Part shown: positions 9,136 to 18,869 of the stretch, piece by piece | Layout: every line of letters begins with the position of its first letter | Position numbering within the stretch: the first letter of the stretch is position 1 | From: Clostridiales bacterium | GTDB lineage: Bacteria; Bacillota; Clostridia; Peptostreptococcales; Anaerovoracaceae | Reading direction: 5' to 3' | DNA: 64,000 bases | Assembly (NCBI GenBank): GCA_009911365.1 | Contig: QXXF01000004.1 | Coordinates: forward strand, 62,001-126,000 | Program-made: the position numbers and the translations under genes | Notes under the pieces: generated by a model | What the model was told of the DNA's origin: nothing | Seen by the model: the letters and a program-made list of their open reading frames with translations, nothing else | Database searches by the model: none

Positions 9136-10051
9136 TCAATTCAATGTTTTTCGGTATCTCCGGTCTTTTTTATTCCCTAGCAATTCAATTTTTTCCATAT
9201 TTGCCAACACTTTTACAACTGGTTCTTTCCAGTCTTCTTGCTCCCAAACTGAAAAAATATCTGGAACACCGCTTCCAGCACGTTCGCCAATGCCGATCAT
9301 ATTGAACATTTTCATGAGCACCTTATTACGTGGGGCCGATATTCTACCTTTCAGCATCTGCGTTTTCCCTGTCCTAATAGAGCCAGGATTTTCTAAAATA
9401 ATCAAATCCTCCTCTTTTTTGATTACAATTCCACGGCCAATATAGAAATCTGCGTTCACCAAACAGTTTGCGAGAGCTTCACGAAGCGCTTTATGGACAG
9501 GTGTGTCATCGATTCGATTCCCACCTTCCAACTTAAAAGAAGTCTTAATATCTTTTACCAGTTTGTTATAGACACGAAAATAAAAATCAAACAAATTTCC
9601 GGTCCAATCTCCAGAGCTGGATTGAAGACGATCTGTCCAACGAATTGTTGGATCCAACATCTCTCGATAATCTAGAAAATACTCTGGAAATTCCCGCACA
9701 ATTTTATACTCTTCACCAAACATGAGGAGCCCTGCGGCTGTAGGACGCAGAACCCCGTCTTCCTTTGAGACAGCGGCAGCACCTATTCGCTCCAAATAAT
9801 TGTTGTCATCTAAAGTTTCCCATGTATGGCCGGAACGATAAGCGATATGCCGATTTCGGTATCCATGTACGGTTTCCAAATCCAGGTCTGTGATTGTCAT
9901 GTCCTCTAGGACCTTCATATCCATAGTGATTTCAGGCTCATCCCGCAGCATAGACAGTACTTCATCATGTGTACAATGATAATCACCTTCTCAATTTCTT
10001 CGGGTTGCTCCTAAGACGATCACCCCGCCGTAGCAGTTGGCAAAAGCGGAA
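9136..10051 (-). pseudogene. Broken AlbA_2 / RecG-like ATP-binding regulator
   Basis: A 271-residue frame (9951-9136) holds the C-terminal GHKL-like ATP-binding domain of the 'ATP-dependent DNA helicase RecG-related' family: ALREALANCLVNADF, ENPGSIRTGKTQM, then ERAGSGVPDIFSVW. The usual N-terminal AlbA_2 DNA-binding domain is not in this frame. In another frame at about 10051-10015 the signature [14 protein letters not shown] of that lost domain is still readable, followed at once by a stop. The gene is therefore frameshifted and worn at its 5' end. Intact relatives are near 400-480 residues and act as putative transcription factors. Confidence 0.8.
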
Positions 10052-10140
10052 TATGTCTCCCATAGAGAATTTGGAAGTCCACCTTTTGCTTTTTTTCTTC
10101 TCTGCAATTATCTTCTTTATAAAAGTCAAACTCCAACCCA

Positions 10141-11877
10141 TCAAATCCCATCCGGCGCAATCCTCTCAAAAAATTCTTTTTTCGTCTGCTCCAGCTTTTT
10201 CTCTGCGTCCTGCCTATCTGTGCCAGCAACGCAGAAATAGAACCGGATCTTCGGCTCCGTGCCGGAAGGTCTAGCCTTGATAAAGCCGCCGTTTTCAAAA
10301 GTCAGCCCCAGGATGTTCACCTTCGGGAAGTCCAAATCCACCAGAGCACCGCCCTTCAGCTGCTTGCCTTTTCCGTAGTATTCCCGGCTGGCGATTTTCT
10401 GCCCTGCGAGTTTTGTCCGGTCATCTGTTTCCAGCAGTTCCATGATCTGTCCGATCCGCTCTTTTCCGTCCTTGCCCATCAGCGTGTAAGCCACCTGCTC
10501 ATCCAGGAAATAACCGTACTTGGCAAACAGATCCTCCAAAACTTCTGGCAGGGTCTTGCCAGCGGTGGTCTTATAGTAAAGGGCCGCCTCAGCCACCAGC
10601 ATAGCGCCTAATACAGCGTCTTTATCCCGTGCGTAGGTGCCTTTCAGATAGCCCAGGCTCTCTTCAAAGCCAAAGAGGAAGGTTCCTTTTCCCGATTCTT
10701 CCATCTTCTTGATCTGCTCACCGATGAATTTGAAGCCCACAGGAACTTTCACAAGGGGCACGCCAAAGCTTTCCGCCAATTTCTCCGTCAGAGCCGTGGA
10801 AACCACGCTTTGGATCATGATTCCATCTTCCGGTAGCCTGCCTGCTGCTTGCAGAGCATCCATCAAATAGTAGGACAAGATGGCCCCCACCTGGTTGCCA
10901 GTCAGGTGCTGGTATTCTCCGCTGCCATTTTTGCACTGAACGCCTAGCCGGTCTGAATCAGGGTCCGTTGCCAGCAGCAAGTCAGCGTTCCGCTCTTTTG
11001 CGTATTTCAAAGACAGCTCCCAGGCCCCCGCATCTTCCGGATTAGGTACTTTTACCGTAGAAAATTCCGTGTCCGGCATGGCCTGCTCAGGGACGGTGAA
11101 CACATTGGAAAAGCCGTTTTCTGCCAGGCTGCGTTCCACAAAAACCCGGCCAGCGCCGTGAAGAGGCGTATAAACAATATTCAGCTCGCCGCCCTTTTCC
11201 TGATCCATTTCAGGATGAAGCAGCTGCTGGCGCACGCAGGAAAGATAACGGCCATCCATCTCTTTGCCCATGATCACTAGCAGTCCATCGGCAATGGCTT
11301 GCTCCTTAGCCGCTACTGGGATATCCCAGCCGCAATGCTCCATTTTTTCCATGATCTTATCCGCATGTTCCGGTGGCAGCTGTGCGCCGTCTTCCCAGTA
11401 AACCTTGTAGCCATTGTACTCCTTTGGATTGTGGCTGGCCGTGACCATGACCCCGGCAATGGCCCCTGTGTCCCTGACCGCAAAGGAAAGCTCCGGCGTG
11501 GAACGAAGGGATTCAAAGAGCCAAGCCTTAATGCCACACGCTGCCAGCGCCAGAGCAGTCTCCATGGCAAAGGCATCAGAAAAACGGCGTGAATCATAAG
11601 CAATAGCCACGCCCCGCTTCATAGCGGCCTCCCCCTGATCCTGGATCATCTGACCAAAACTATAAGTCAGCTTGCGAATCAGGTAGATGTTCATCCGATT
11701 GGTGCCCACGCCTAGCATGCCCCGCATGCCGCCGGTGCCAAACTCCAGATCGCAATAAAATCGATCTTCGATTTCCTTCTCATCCGTCAGAGCGGCCAGC
11801 TCATCTTTCACTGACTGGTCGAAATAAGGGCTGTTCAGCCACTCTTGATAACGGGCTTGTATTTCTTTATTTAACAT
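10141..11877 (-). CDS. pgcA: Phosphoglucomutase (alpha-D-phosphohexomutase family)
   Basis: 578 residues, full length for the PgcA/ManB-like group. The catalytic serine loop is TASHNPKEYNGYKVYW, the metal loop is ATDPDSDRLGV, the sugar loop GFEESLGYL, and the phosphate loop RPSGTEPKIRFY lies near the C-terminus. It interconverts glucose-6-phosphate and glucose-1-phosphate, linking glycolysis to glycogen. A strong AGGAGG precedes the ATG at 11877. It is divergent from the glucokinase gene with a 66-base shared promoter gap, and lies beside the glycogen genes, which fits supply of glucose-1-phosphate to GlgC/GlgD and recovery from GlgP. Confidence 0.95.
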   Translation of the reverse strand: MLNKEIQARYQEWLNSPYFDQSVKDELAALTDEKEIEDRFYCDLEFGTGGMRGMLGVGTNRMNIYLIRKLTYSFGQMIQDQGEAAMKRGVAIAYDSRRFSDAFAMETALALAACGIKAWLFESLRSTPELSFAVRDTGAIAGVMVTASHNPKEYNGYKVYWEDGAQLPPEHADKIMEKMEHCGWDIPVAAKEQAIADGLLVIMGKEMDGRYLSCVRQQLLHPEMDQEKGGELNIVYTPLHGAGRVFVERSLAENGFSNVFTVPEQAMPDTEFSTVKVPNPEDAGAWELSLKYAKERNADLLLATDPDSDRLGVQCKNGSGEYQHLTGNQVGAILSYYLMDALQAAGRLPEDGIMIQSVVSTALTEKLAESFGVPLVKVPVGFKFIGEQIKKMEESGKGTFLFGFEESLGYLKGTYARDKDAVLGAMLVAEAALYYKTTAGKTLPEVLEDLFAKYGYFLDEQVAYTLMGKDGKERIGQIMELLETDDRTKLAGQKIASREYYGKGKQLKGGALVDLDFPKVNILGLTFENGGFIKARPSGTEPKIRFYFCVAGTDRQDAEKKLEQTKKEFFERIAPDGI

Positions 11878-11943
11878 GTTGATTTCCTCCTAATTTGAAG
11901 CTATGATATACGTAAACATAATAAAAGCAGGGAGGCCTTCATT

Positions 11944-12858
11944 ATGATTATGACAGTTGATATTGGCGGCACGAAAACTTTATGTGCCCTTTGGGATGGC
12001 AGAGAGCTTCGCGGCCAGCAAAAATATGAAACATCGTCCATTGACGATTTTCCCCTCCTATTAAAGGAACAAGCGGGGAAAGAAACCATTGACGCATTGT
12101 GCCTTGCCATGGCGGGGCCAGTGACCAACAACAAGCTGGAACTGACCAACACCGGGCAGATCATCGACTTGACTCAAATCAAAAAAAGCTTTGCCCAGGT
12201 GCCCCATGTGGTGTTCCTCAATGACCTGGAGGCCTTGGGCCATTCCATTTCTGTCCTTAGAGAAGATCAGCGGCAACTGTTCAAAGCAGGTGCGGGCCAA
12301 AAGGGAGCAAAGGCAGTAGTTTCCATTGGCACGGGCCTGGGAGTGTCCGCTGTGACAAAAGAAGGGATCGTCCTGCCTTCCGAAGGCGGCCACATGGAAT
12401 TTGCGCCTCAGGATTCCCGGCAACGCAGGCTTCTTTCTCATCTGGAGACTCAATACGACCATGTGAGCTGGGAACGGTTGCTGTCTGGTCAGGGTATTGC
12501 CAATCTCTACAGTTTTGTTTCAGGAACGCCGACCCTTGACCCAAGCGTAGCCACGAAAAAGGCTTTTGCGGGTGATCCTCTGGCCCTAGAAACGATGGAC
12601 CTTTTTACCCAGTTGTTGGGTACTGTCTGTGGAAATTTCGCCCTCACGTTCCTGTCTTCCAGCGGTCTGTATCTGGGCGGCGGCATCATGCCCAAGATCT
12701 TGCCGCTGTTAAAGAAAGATCTGTTTCAAGAAGCCTTTTGCGCCAAGGGCCGTTTCCAGTCGTGGCTGGAAACAATCCCGGTCTTCGTGATTTTAGATGA
12801 AATGGCACCGTCCTTGGGAGCCGCTGCGTATGGCGAACACCTATCTTCCGGCAGCTGA
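11944..12858 (+). CDS. glk: Glucokinase (Glk family)
   Basis: 304 residues. DIGGTKT (residues 5-11) is the ATP phosphate motif, IGTGLGVS the second glycine loop, and SEGGHMEFAP near residue 145 is the sugar-binding signature of the bacterial Glk family (not the ROK Cys-rich zinc motif). It phosphorylates free glucose to glucose-6-phosphate. GGGAGG at 11930-11935 sits eight bases before the ATG. Its stop overlaps the end of the convergent GH13-GH77 gene by 18 bases, leaving no room for a terminator between them. It probably uses the free glucose released by the debranching and glucanotransferase reactions. Confidence 0.92.
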   Translation: MIMTVDIGGTKTLCALWDGRELRGQQKYETSSIDDFPLLLKEQAGKETIDALCLAMAGPVTNNKLELTNTGQIIDLTQIKKSFAQVPHVVFLNDLEALGHSISVLREDQRQLFKAGAGQKGAKAVVSIGTGLGVSAVTKEGIVLPSEGGHMEFAPQDSRQRRLLSHLETQYDHVSWERLLSGQGIANLYSFVSGTPTLDPSVATKKAFAGDPLALETMDLFTQLLGTVCGNFALTFLSSSGLYLGGGIMPKILPLLKKDLFQEAFCAKGRFQSWLETIPVFVILDEMAPSLGAAAYGEHLSSGS

Positions 12859-15800
12859 TGTCCAGGACTTGAGGCGCTCCGCCGCATCCAGGGTCAACTG
12901 GGAAGCGGAGACTTTCCACGTCCAGTTCCCAGCTATTTTCCCTGGGACGTTCATGCGGCACTCATCGTCTAATCCCAAAATGTCCTGCAACGGTACAATG
13001 ACCCAAGGGGCCTTACTGTCGTACAGGCCTTTTATGATTTCTTCCGTGCTGGAGGGATGGTCAGGCTGATCCTTCAGCCATCCTGCCAGAGTCTGATTAT
13101 CATGGGTGCCGGTGTAAAGGATCTTTTGTTCAGCCTGCGCATCCGTCAGACCTGCGATTTCCTCAGAGGAAAGCTGATAAACCAACATGCCTGGATACCC
13201 GGTGAGTTTCAGCAAATTGAAAAGCGGCGGATCCAAGATTCCCAGGTCCTCTGCCAAGAACGGCAGGGGTCCTAATTTTTTTGTTAAAGTCTCAAAGAAA
13301 TCCTTTCCAGGGCCTGGAAGCCACCAGCCGTAGCGGGCTGTTTTCCCCTGGGGAACCGCGTAAAAAGCGGAAAAGCCCCGAAAGTGATCCAGCCTGATAT
13401 AATCAAAACGTTTGATAGCCCGGGAAATACGCTCCGTCCACCAGGAATAGCCGTCCTGCTTCATAGCGTCCCAATCATAGAGCGGATTGCCCCAATGCTG
13501 TCCGTCCTCGCTGAAATAATCAGGTGGCACTCCTGCGTCTGCCAGTGGCATTCCGTGTTCGTCCAGCAAAAAAGCTTCTGGATGAGCCCAGGTGTCCGCA
13601 CTGTCCACTCCCACATAGAGGGGAACGTCACCAATGATGGAGATTCCCTTCTGATTGGCATAATCCTTTACTTCCTGCCAGCGGGTCCAAAAAAGGAATT
13701 GCTGCGCTTTCACCCACTCTAAAGCCGGAAGGTCCTTCCAAGGGGAAAGCTCCCTGCGAGTGCGGGCGGATTCAGGCCACTGCTGCCATGGCAGTCCGTT
13801 GAATTGTTCCTTTAAAACCGTGTACAGGGCAAAATCATCCAGCCAGTAAGCCTCTTCCTTACAAAATTCCTCAAAAGCCCCTTGATCGATGAGCTTTCCA
13901 GGGCCGCAAAGCGCAGGATTCCCTGCGAAGGTGGCTGGGCTGGAATAAGGGGAATTCCCTAGATCATCCACTGGATTCAGCGGCAGGATCTGCCACAACT
14001 TTTGCCCAGAAGCCGCCAAATAATCGATGAATTGCTCTGCGTTTTCATCCAGTCTGCCAGAGGGAAGTGACGAGACATGGCACAAGACCCCTGCGCTTCG
14101 TGAGAGTTCCAAAACCCGCGGTCTTGTCTTTCTGCAATAAAGCAAGGCAGCAGAGAGAGAAGGCATTTCCAGGGGAAGCTGACCTCTATTAGCGATCTTT
14201 TCCTCAGAAGTCAGCAGCTCCAGCACGTAATTCGTGCCCTCAGGGAGCCGCAAATCAAAGGCCGCGCTGCCAAAGATGTCCCGATTGATCACTGCGATAA
14301 TAGATTCTTCCTCCGAAGCCGAAGTCCGCTGACAAATAAAGACGTGTTCCCCTTCCCAGGAAAACTGAAATTTGCCAGAGGATAAAAATCCATACTGTTT
14401 TCTCAGGCCCGCCAGCATCCGGTAGTGAGACAGCAGATCTTCGTCTTCCCTGCCCCACGGATAAGTCCCTCGGTTGTAAGGATCCTCGAACCCCTGCGCG
14501 CCGGCTTCGTCTCCATAATAAAGAGATGGAACTCCAGGCAGCACGAACTGGAGCAGAGAAAGGACTTTCACTCTTTGCCTAGCTAGAGAAAGCTTGTCAT
14601 CCGGCAAAGCGTAGTACTCTTTTTCTACTTCTGATAGAGCTCCAGGCGGATCACCCATCAGAGTTAAGACTCGGATTCGGTCATGGCTTCCAATCAAATT
14701 CAGGCAAGCGTAAAAATTTTCAGGCGGATAATTTTCCGCCAAACTGCGCAGCTGTTTCACTGCGTCTTCCGCATTGCGCTTTCCCAGCATGAAATCAAGG
14801 AGTGAATCGCGGACCGGATAATTCATGGTAGCATCCAACTCTTCCCCCAGGAAATAGCGGCGCTGCTCTCCATAGCTCACTTTATTGCTGGCATCCTCCC
14901 ATACTTCACCCATCAAAAGGCCTTCTGGGTCCGTTTCCTTGATGGCCTGGCGGATCCCAGTGATAAAGCTGTCGGGAAGCTCGTCTGCCACGTCCAGCCG
15001 CCAGCCGGAAGCCCCTTCACGCAGCCAGCGGCGGATTACGCTGTCCGCTCCCTTATATATGAAATCCTGATAAGATGGATTGTTTTCTTCGATATCGGGC
15101 AGATCACGCACGCCCCACCAGCACTGGTACTGGGCAGGAAACTCTGTGAAACGATACCAGCTGTAATAAGGTGATTCCTCACCCTGGCAGGCACCAGGCG
15201 TTTGATAATTTTTAAAGTAATTGAAATAAACACTGTCCGCTCCAGTATGGTTGAACACCCCGTCCAAGATCAGTCGAATCCCCAGTCTGCGGGCATCCTT
15301 TGCCAGCCGCTGAAAATCCTTGAGGGTCCCAAAGGCAGGGTCAATCTCCAGGTAATTGGCTGTGTCATATTTGTGGTTGCTGGAGGCGGTGAACACAGGA
15401 TTCAAATAAATAGCCCCAGCACCCATACTTTTCAGATACAGCAGCTTTTGTCGAATCCCTTCCAGAGTTCCGCCAAAGAATGGCCAGTGGGTCACTTCGC
15501 CCTTTGGGTTTTTGCAGTAGTAAGGCCGGTCGTTCCAGTTTTGCACAATAACTCGGGAAGAACCGTTCCAATCCGAACCTCTGTCCGCTGCCTGCTGCCG
15601 TACGAACCAAGCCTGATCTCGAGAAAAACGATCAGGAAAAATTTGGTATACAATGGAATCTTTGTACCAGGCAGGCACCTGGGCAGGCTGATACACAGTG
15701 ATCTGAAAAGCTGGCGGCTGGCTGTCATACTGCTGGCCTTCTCCCCCTAACTGGGCCTGATTGTTTCCATAAAACACATCTGAATCATCTGCGGAAACGA

Positions 15801-16056
15801 TGAAATAATACCAGCAGAGACAAGGCTGCTGGCTGATGAGACAGGATACGGTGAAAATCACATCCCCTTCTGGAGAAAGGGAATATTCCATGGGAAGCTG
15901 GGTCTCCCCCTCCTGGTCCTTCCAAAGACGCAGCCTGCAGGAAACCTCCGGCCCAGATTCCCTGACCCGGAGGGTAAAGCGTACCTGCTGCCCGCAGGTG
16001 ACGGCCCCTACTGGATTTCTGTAAGTTTCAAGCTGTGAATTGTGATAGAGTTCCAT
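12841..16056 (-). CDS. malQ: GH13 alpha-amylase/debranching enzyme fused to GH77 4-alpha-glucanotransferase
   Basis: 1,071 residues in one frame. Residues 1-130 form a beta-sandwich starch-binding-like domain. Residues about 150-620 are a GH13 barrel with DGVFNHTG, the nucleophile region GWRLDVADE (near 352), the acid GEVWED and NLIGSHDR. From about 640 a GH77 amylomaltase follows: CHVSSLPSG, IIGDVPLYV, YIRLDHFRGF (near 885), AEDLGI and GTHDNQTL. The two enzymes trim and rearrange alpha-glucans, so the fusion should process limit chains left by glycogen phosphorylase. The protein lacks a signal peptide and is cytoplasmic. It is the last gene of the glg series, 97 bases after glgA. The GH77 name is certain; whether the GH13 half hydrolyses alpha-1,6 bonds is not. 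Confidence 0.93.
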   Translation of the reverse strand: MELYHNSQLETYRNPVGAVTCGQQVRFTLRVRESGPEVSCRLRLWKDQEGETQLPMEYSLSPEGDVIFTVSCLISQQPCLCWYYFIVSADDSDVFYGNNQAQLGGEGQQYDSQPPAFQITVYQPAQVPAWYKDSIVYQIFPDRFSRDQAWFVRQQAADRGSDWNGSSRVIVQNWNDRPYYCKNPKGEVTHWPFFGGTLEGIRQKLLYLKSMGAGAIYLNPVFTASSNHKYDTANYLEIDPAFGTLKDFQRLAKDARRLGIRLILDGVFNHTGADSVYFNYFKNYQTPGACQGEESPYYSWYRFTEFPAQYQCWWGVRDLPDIEENNPSYQDFIYKGADSVIRRWLREGASGWRLDVADELPDSFITGIRQAIKETDPEGLLMGEVWEDASNKVSYGEQRRYFLGEELDATMNYPVRDSLLDFMLGKRNAEDAVKQLRSLAENYPPENFYACLNLIGSHDRIRVLTLMGDPPGALSEVEKEYYALPDDKLSLARQRVKVLSLLQFVLPGVPSLYYGDEAGAQGFEDPYNRGTYPWGREDEDLLSHYRMLAGLRKQYGFLSSGKFQFSWEGEHVFICQRTSASEEESIIAVINRDIFGSAAFDLRLPEGTNYVLELLTSEEKIANRGQLPLEMPSLSAALLYCRKTRPRVLELSRSAGVLCHVSSLPSGRLDENAEQFIDYLAASGQKLWQILPLNPVDDLGNSPYSSPATFAGNPALCGPGKLIDQGAFEEFCKEEAYWLDDFALYTVLKEQFNGLPWQQWPESARTRRELSPWKDLPALEWVKAQQFLFWTRWQEVKDYANQKGISIIGDVPLYVGVDSADTWAHPEAFLLDEHGMPLADAGVPPDYFSEDGQHWGNPLYDWDAMKQDGYSWWTERISRAIKRFDYIRLDHFRGFSAFYAVPQGKTARYGWWLPGPGKDFFETLTKKLGPLPFLAEDLGILDPPLFNLLKLTGYPGMLVYQLSSEEIAGLTDAQAEQKILYTGTHDNQTLAGWLKDQPDHPSSTEEIIKGLYDSKAPWVIVPLQDILGLDDECRMNVPGKIAGNWTWKVSASQLTLDAAERLKSWTSAAGR

Positions 16057-16153
16057 ATACTTATGCGTCCTTCCTACATTGATTTCATATGATTATGCGG
16101 TTCTATCCAAGGCATGTGGAAAATTCTGGATAATATTTGCTCTCTGGCGTGCG

Positions 16154-17662
16154 CTATTGATCGGCAGATTCTGTTGCTTCTGTCTTTTGACCTGTGCCAG
16201 TCAGCTCTTCATATAATGCCACATACTGCTGTGCGGAATGCTTCCAGGAAAAGTCCTTGCGCATGGCCCGATGGATCATGCCTTCCCAGCTCTTTTTATG
16301 ATTGTGGTAAACGTCCAAGGCATTCTTGATGGTGAAGAGCAGTTCGTGGGCATTGTAATTGGCAAAGCTGAATCCGTCTCCCGTGTCCTCGTATTGATTG
16401 TATGGGATGACGCTGTCCTTCAAGCCGCCAGTTTCCCTGACAATGGGAATGGTCCCGTAGCGCATAGCGATCATCTGGGAAAGGCCGCAAGGTTCAAAGC
16501 GGGACGGCATGATCAGCATATCCGCGCCAGCGTAGAACTGAGAAGAAAGAGGCAAGTCAAAGGTGATAGCAGCGTGTACCTTTTTCGGCATCTTGCCTTG
16601 GTAATAGCGGAAAGCGTGCTCGTATTTTTCCTCACCAACACCTAGAACCGCCAGTTGAAGATCCTCCTGCAGCAATTCAGATAGCACGCCCAGCACTAGA
16701 TCTAGCCCCTTTTGCTCTGTCAGGCGGCTGATGATCACTAGCAGGGGAACATCCGGTTTCTGCGCCAGGCCCAGTTGCTTTTGCAGGGCGGCTTTGTTGA
16801 CCGGTTTGCCCTTCTTGAATGTAGAGCTGTTGTAATGCAGCTCTAAATGAGGATCTCTTCCAGGAGAGTTTTTTCGCTGATCGATTCCGTTAAGGATACC
16901 GGAAAGCACAGAGTAGCGCTGCTGGAAAATATCTTCCAAGGCTTCCCCGTACCAAGGGTCGCGGATTTCTTCCGCATAGGACGGGCTCACGGTGGTCAGC
17001 CGATCACTATAGCGCAGAGCCGCAGCCATAAAATTGACTGCGTCATACCCCCAGGCCAGCTGATCTGCTGCGGCCTTGTTTTTTTCAAGCCCTAAAATAT
17101 CTCCCAACACCGCATTTGAGAAGATGCCTTGGAATTTTAAGTTGTGGATCGAAAACACGGTCCGTATTTTTTGATATAAGGGCAGAGCCATGTACTGTTC
17201 CCGCAGAAAGACCGGCACCAATGCGGTATGCCAGTCATTGCAGTGAAGTATGTCCGGTTCAAAATCAGCTAGATACTGCAAGCTTTCCAGGATGGCTTTA
17301 CTGAAAAACGCGATACGTTCTCCATCGTCAAAGTACCCATAAGGCTGTGGTCTGTTAAAATAGTATTCATTATCAATAAAATAGTAAGTAACGCCTTTTT
17401 CCTTCAATGTTTCAATACCGCAGTATTGGGTGCGCCAGCTGAGTGGTACTGTGAATTCAGCCAGTCTGCGCATTTTCTTTTTATAGTTTTCTGGAATTTT
17501 AGAAAACTTTGGAAGAATGACCCGAGTTTCCACCCCTGCTTTGCAAATGGCTAGAGGCAAGGAACCGCCTACGTCTCCCAAGCCTCCGGTTTTTATGAAT
17601 GGCTCTGCCTCAAAGACGGCGTATAAAACATTCAGCTTTTTTTCTTCTGTTTTTTTTGTCAT
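16154..17662 (-). CDS. glgA: Glycogen synthase (ADP-glucose type)
   Basis: 502 residues, slightly longer than the typical 475-480 because of N- and C-terminal charged tails. KTGGLGDV at residues 24-31 is the ADP-glucose binding motif of GT5 enzymes; SIHNLKFQG and, in the C-terminal domain, PSRFEPCGLSQMIAMRYGT are also diagnostic. It adds glucose from ADP-glucose to the growing alpha-1,4 chain. AAAGGA precedes the ATG. It follows glgD by 103 bases that contain a perfect palindrome and a TATAAT-like box, so it may have an internal promoter as well as operon read-through. Confidence 0.95.
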   Translation of the reverse strand: MTKKTEEKKLNVLYAVFEAEPFIKTGGLGDVGGSLPLAICKAGVETRVILPKFSKIPENYKKKMRRLAEFTVPLSWRTQYCGIETLKEKGVTYYFIDNEYYFNRPQPYGYFDDGERIAFFSKAILESLQYLADFEPDILHCNDWHTALVPVFLREQYMALPLYQKIRTVFSIHNLKFQGIFSNAVLGDILGLEKNKAAADQLAWGYDAVNFMAAALRYSDRLTTVSPSYAEEIRDPWYGEALEDIFQQRYSVLSGILNGIDQRKNSPGRDPHLELHYNSSTFKKGKPVNKAALQKQLGLAQKPDVPLLVIISRLTEQKGLDLVLGVLSELLQEDLQLAVLGVGEEKYEHAFRYYQGKMPKKVHAAITFDLPLSSQFYAGADMLIMPSRFEPCGLSQMIAMRYGTIPIVRETGGLKDSVIPYNQYEDTGDGFSFANYNAHELLFTIKNALDVYHNHKKSWEGMIHRAMRKDFSWKHSAQQYVALYEELTGTGQKTEATESADQ

Positions 17663-17682
17663 AAAAAATCCTTTCGCTTTTT

Positions 17683-17714
17683 ATTATATAGGAAATATCG
17701 TTTGCGATATTTCC
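17683..17714 (-). promoter_or_regulatory. Palindrome and -10-like box upstream of glgA
   Basis: GGAAATATCG (17691-17700) and CGATATTTCC (17705-17714) form a perfect ten-base stem with a four-base loop. On the minus strand it is followed by TATAAT (17688-17683) and then the glgA ribosome site. There is no T-run, so it is not a standard terminator. It could be an operator, an RNA-stability hairpin or a processing site. Confidence 0.5.
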
Positions 17715-17765
17715 GAAATGTCAACAAAGTACACCTCTGAGACAGAATCAACGAAGCTGACTTTA

Positions 17766-18869
17766 TTACAGCGCTTCGCCCTTTCCAATCACCAGCGGTT
17801 TATACCGATTGCCACTGAGACGAGCGTTTTCGCTGATGGACACAAATTTGTCACAGATGACGTTTTCCAAAGACGCGCCAGAAGCGATCCTGCCTCTCTG
17901 CATGATGACGCAGTTCTTTAGCACAGCACCCTTTTCCACCCGAATATTTCGGAACAGCAGGCTGTTTTCCACAGTCCCTTCGATGATAGAACCGCTGGAA
18001 ATAAAGGAATTGGACACATGGCAGCCGGCCAGATACTTTGTAGGCGGCGCGTCCTGCACTTTCGTGAATATTTTTTTGTCGGAATTGAATAGTTCGTTGC
18101 GTATCTCCGGTTTCAGCAGATCCAGGGAACACTGCATATAATCATATGGGCTATCCACAGTGCCTACATACCCGCTGAAGGGATAGGAAGAAATTCTCAT
18201 GCGCGTGATATTTTCCATAAAAATGTCAGTCATATCCATATAGTCCATGGTTTCATACCAATCCAAAAGGGACAGCAAATCGCAGATATTGATGGCAAAG
18301 CAATCCATGAACCATGCGGCATGTCCTTTGGATTCCCGTTCAATGCTAACAAGATTTCCCTCCTGCGTCAACTCTAAAAATGGTCCTCGTTTCATATGCG
18401 CATCTGGAATCTCCTTGTATAGCAGAGTGATCTGCGCGCCTGACTGTCTATGATGCTCCACCAGTTCATTGAAATCCATGTTGAATATCTTGTTACTGGC
18501 ACTGACGATCACCAAATCCTCTGTGGCCCGGGATAGATAAGGCCTGTTGTTGATAAAGTCCCGCAAAAGGAACTTGCCTTCAAAGCGTTTCATGCCGTAA
18601 TTAGAGCCAGGCAGTATGAAGAGGCCCCCGTTTTTGCGGTTCAGGGACCATTCCTTTCCAGCTCCCAGATGATCGATGATAGAGCGGTAATAGTGAGCCG
18701 TGGTGATGCCTACCGAACGAATGCCGGAGTGTACCATATTGGAAAGAGGAAAGTCCACCAGCCGATATCTGCCGCCGAATGGGATGGTAGCAATGGGTCT
18801 GGATTGAGCCAATTTTCCGAAGTTTTGATTTGTATAATTGGTAGTGATAAGTCCAAGAGCATTATTCAC
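17766..18869 (-). CDS. glgD: Glucose-1-phosphate adenylyltransferase regulatory-type subunit GlgD
   Basis: 367 residues, the normal GlgD length. It keeps the nucleotidyltransferase fold ([27 protein letters not shown]) and the C-terminal left-handed beta-helix, but lacks the GGxGxRL catalytic loop present in GlgC, as is usual for this subunit. In Bacillota GlgC and GlgD act together to make ADP-glucose. Translation starts at GTG (18869), which overlaps the end of glgC in GTGAATAA, so the two are translationally coupled at equal dose. Confidence 0.93.
   Translation of the reverse strand: MNNALGLITTNYTNQNFGKLAQSRPIATIPFGGRYRLVDFPLSNMVHSGIRSVGITTAHYYRSIIDHLGAGKEWSLNRKNGGLFILPGSNYGMKRFEGKFLLRDFINNRPYLSRATEDLVIVSASNKIFNMDFNELVEHHRQSGAQITLLYKEIPDAHMKRGPFLELTQEGNLVSIERESKGHAAWFMDCFAINICDLLSLLDWYETMDYMDMTDIFMENITRMRISSYPFSGYVGTVDSPYDYMQCSLDLLKPEIRNELFNSDKKIFTKVQDAPPTKYLAGCHVSNSFISSGSIIEGTVENSLLFRNIRVEKGAVLKNCVIMQRGRIASGASLENVICDKFVSISENARLSGNRYKPLVIGKGEAL

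Noticed and set aside
15202-15750. 182-codon plus-strand frame inside the GH13-GH77 gene
   Set aside because: Shadow of a well-supported GH13 domain.
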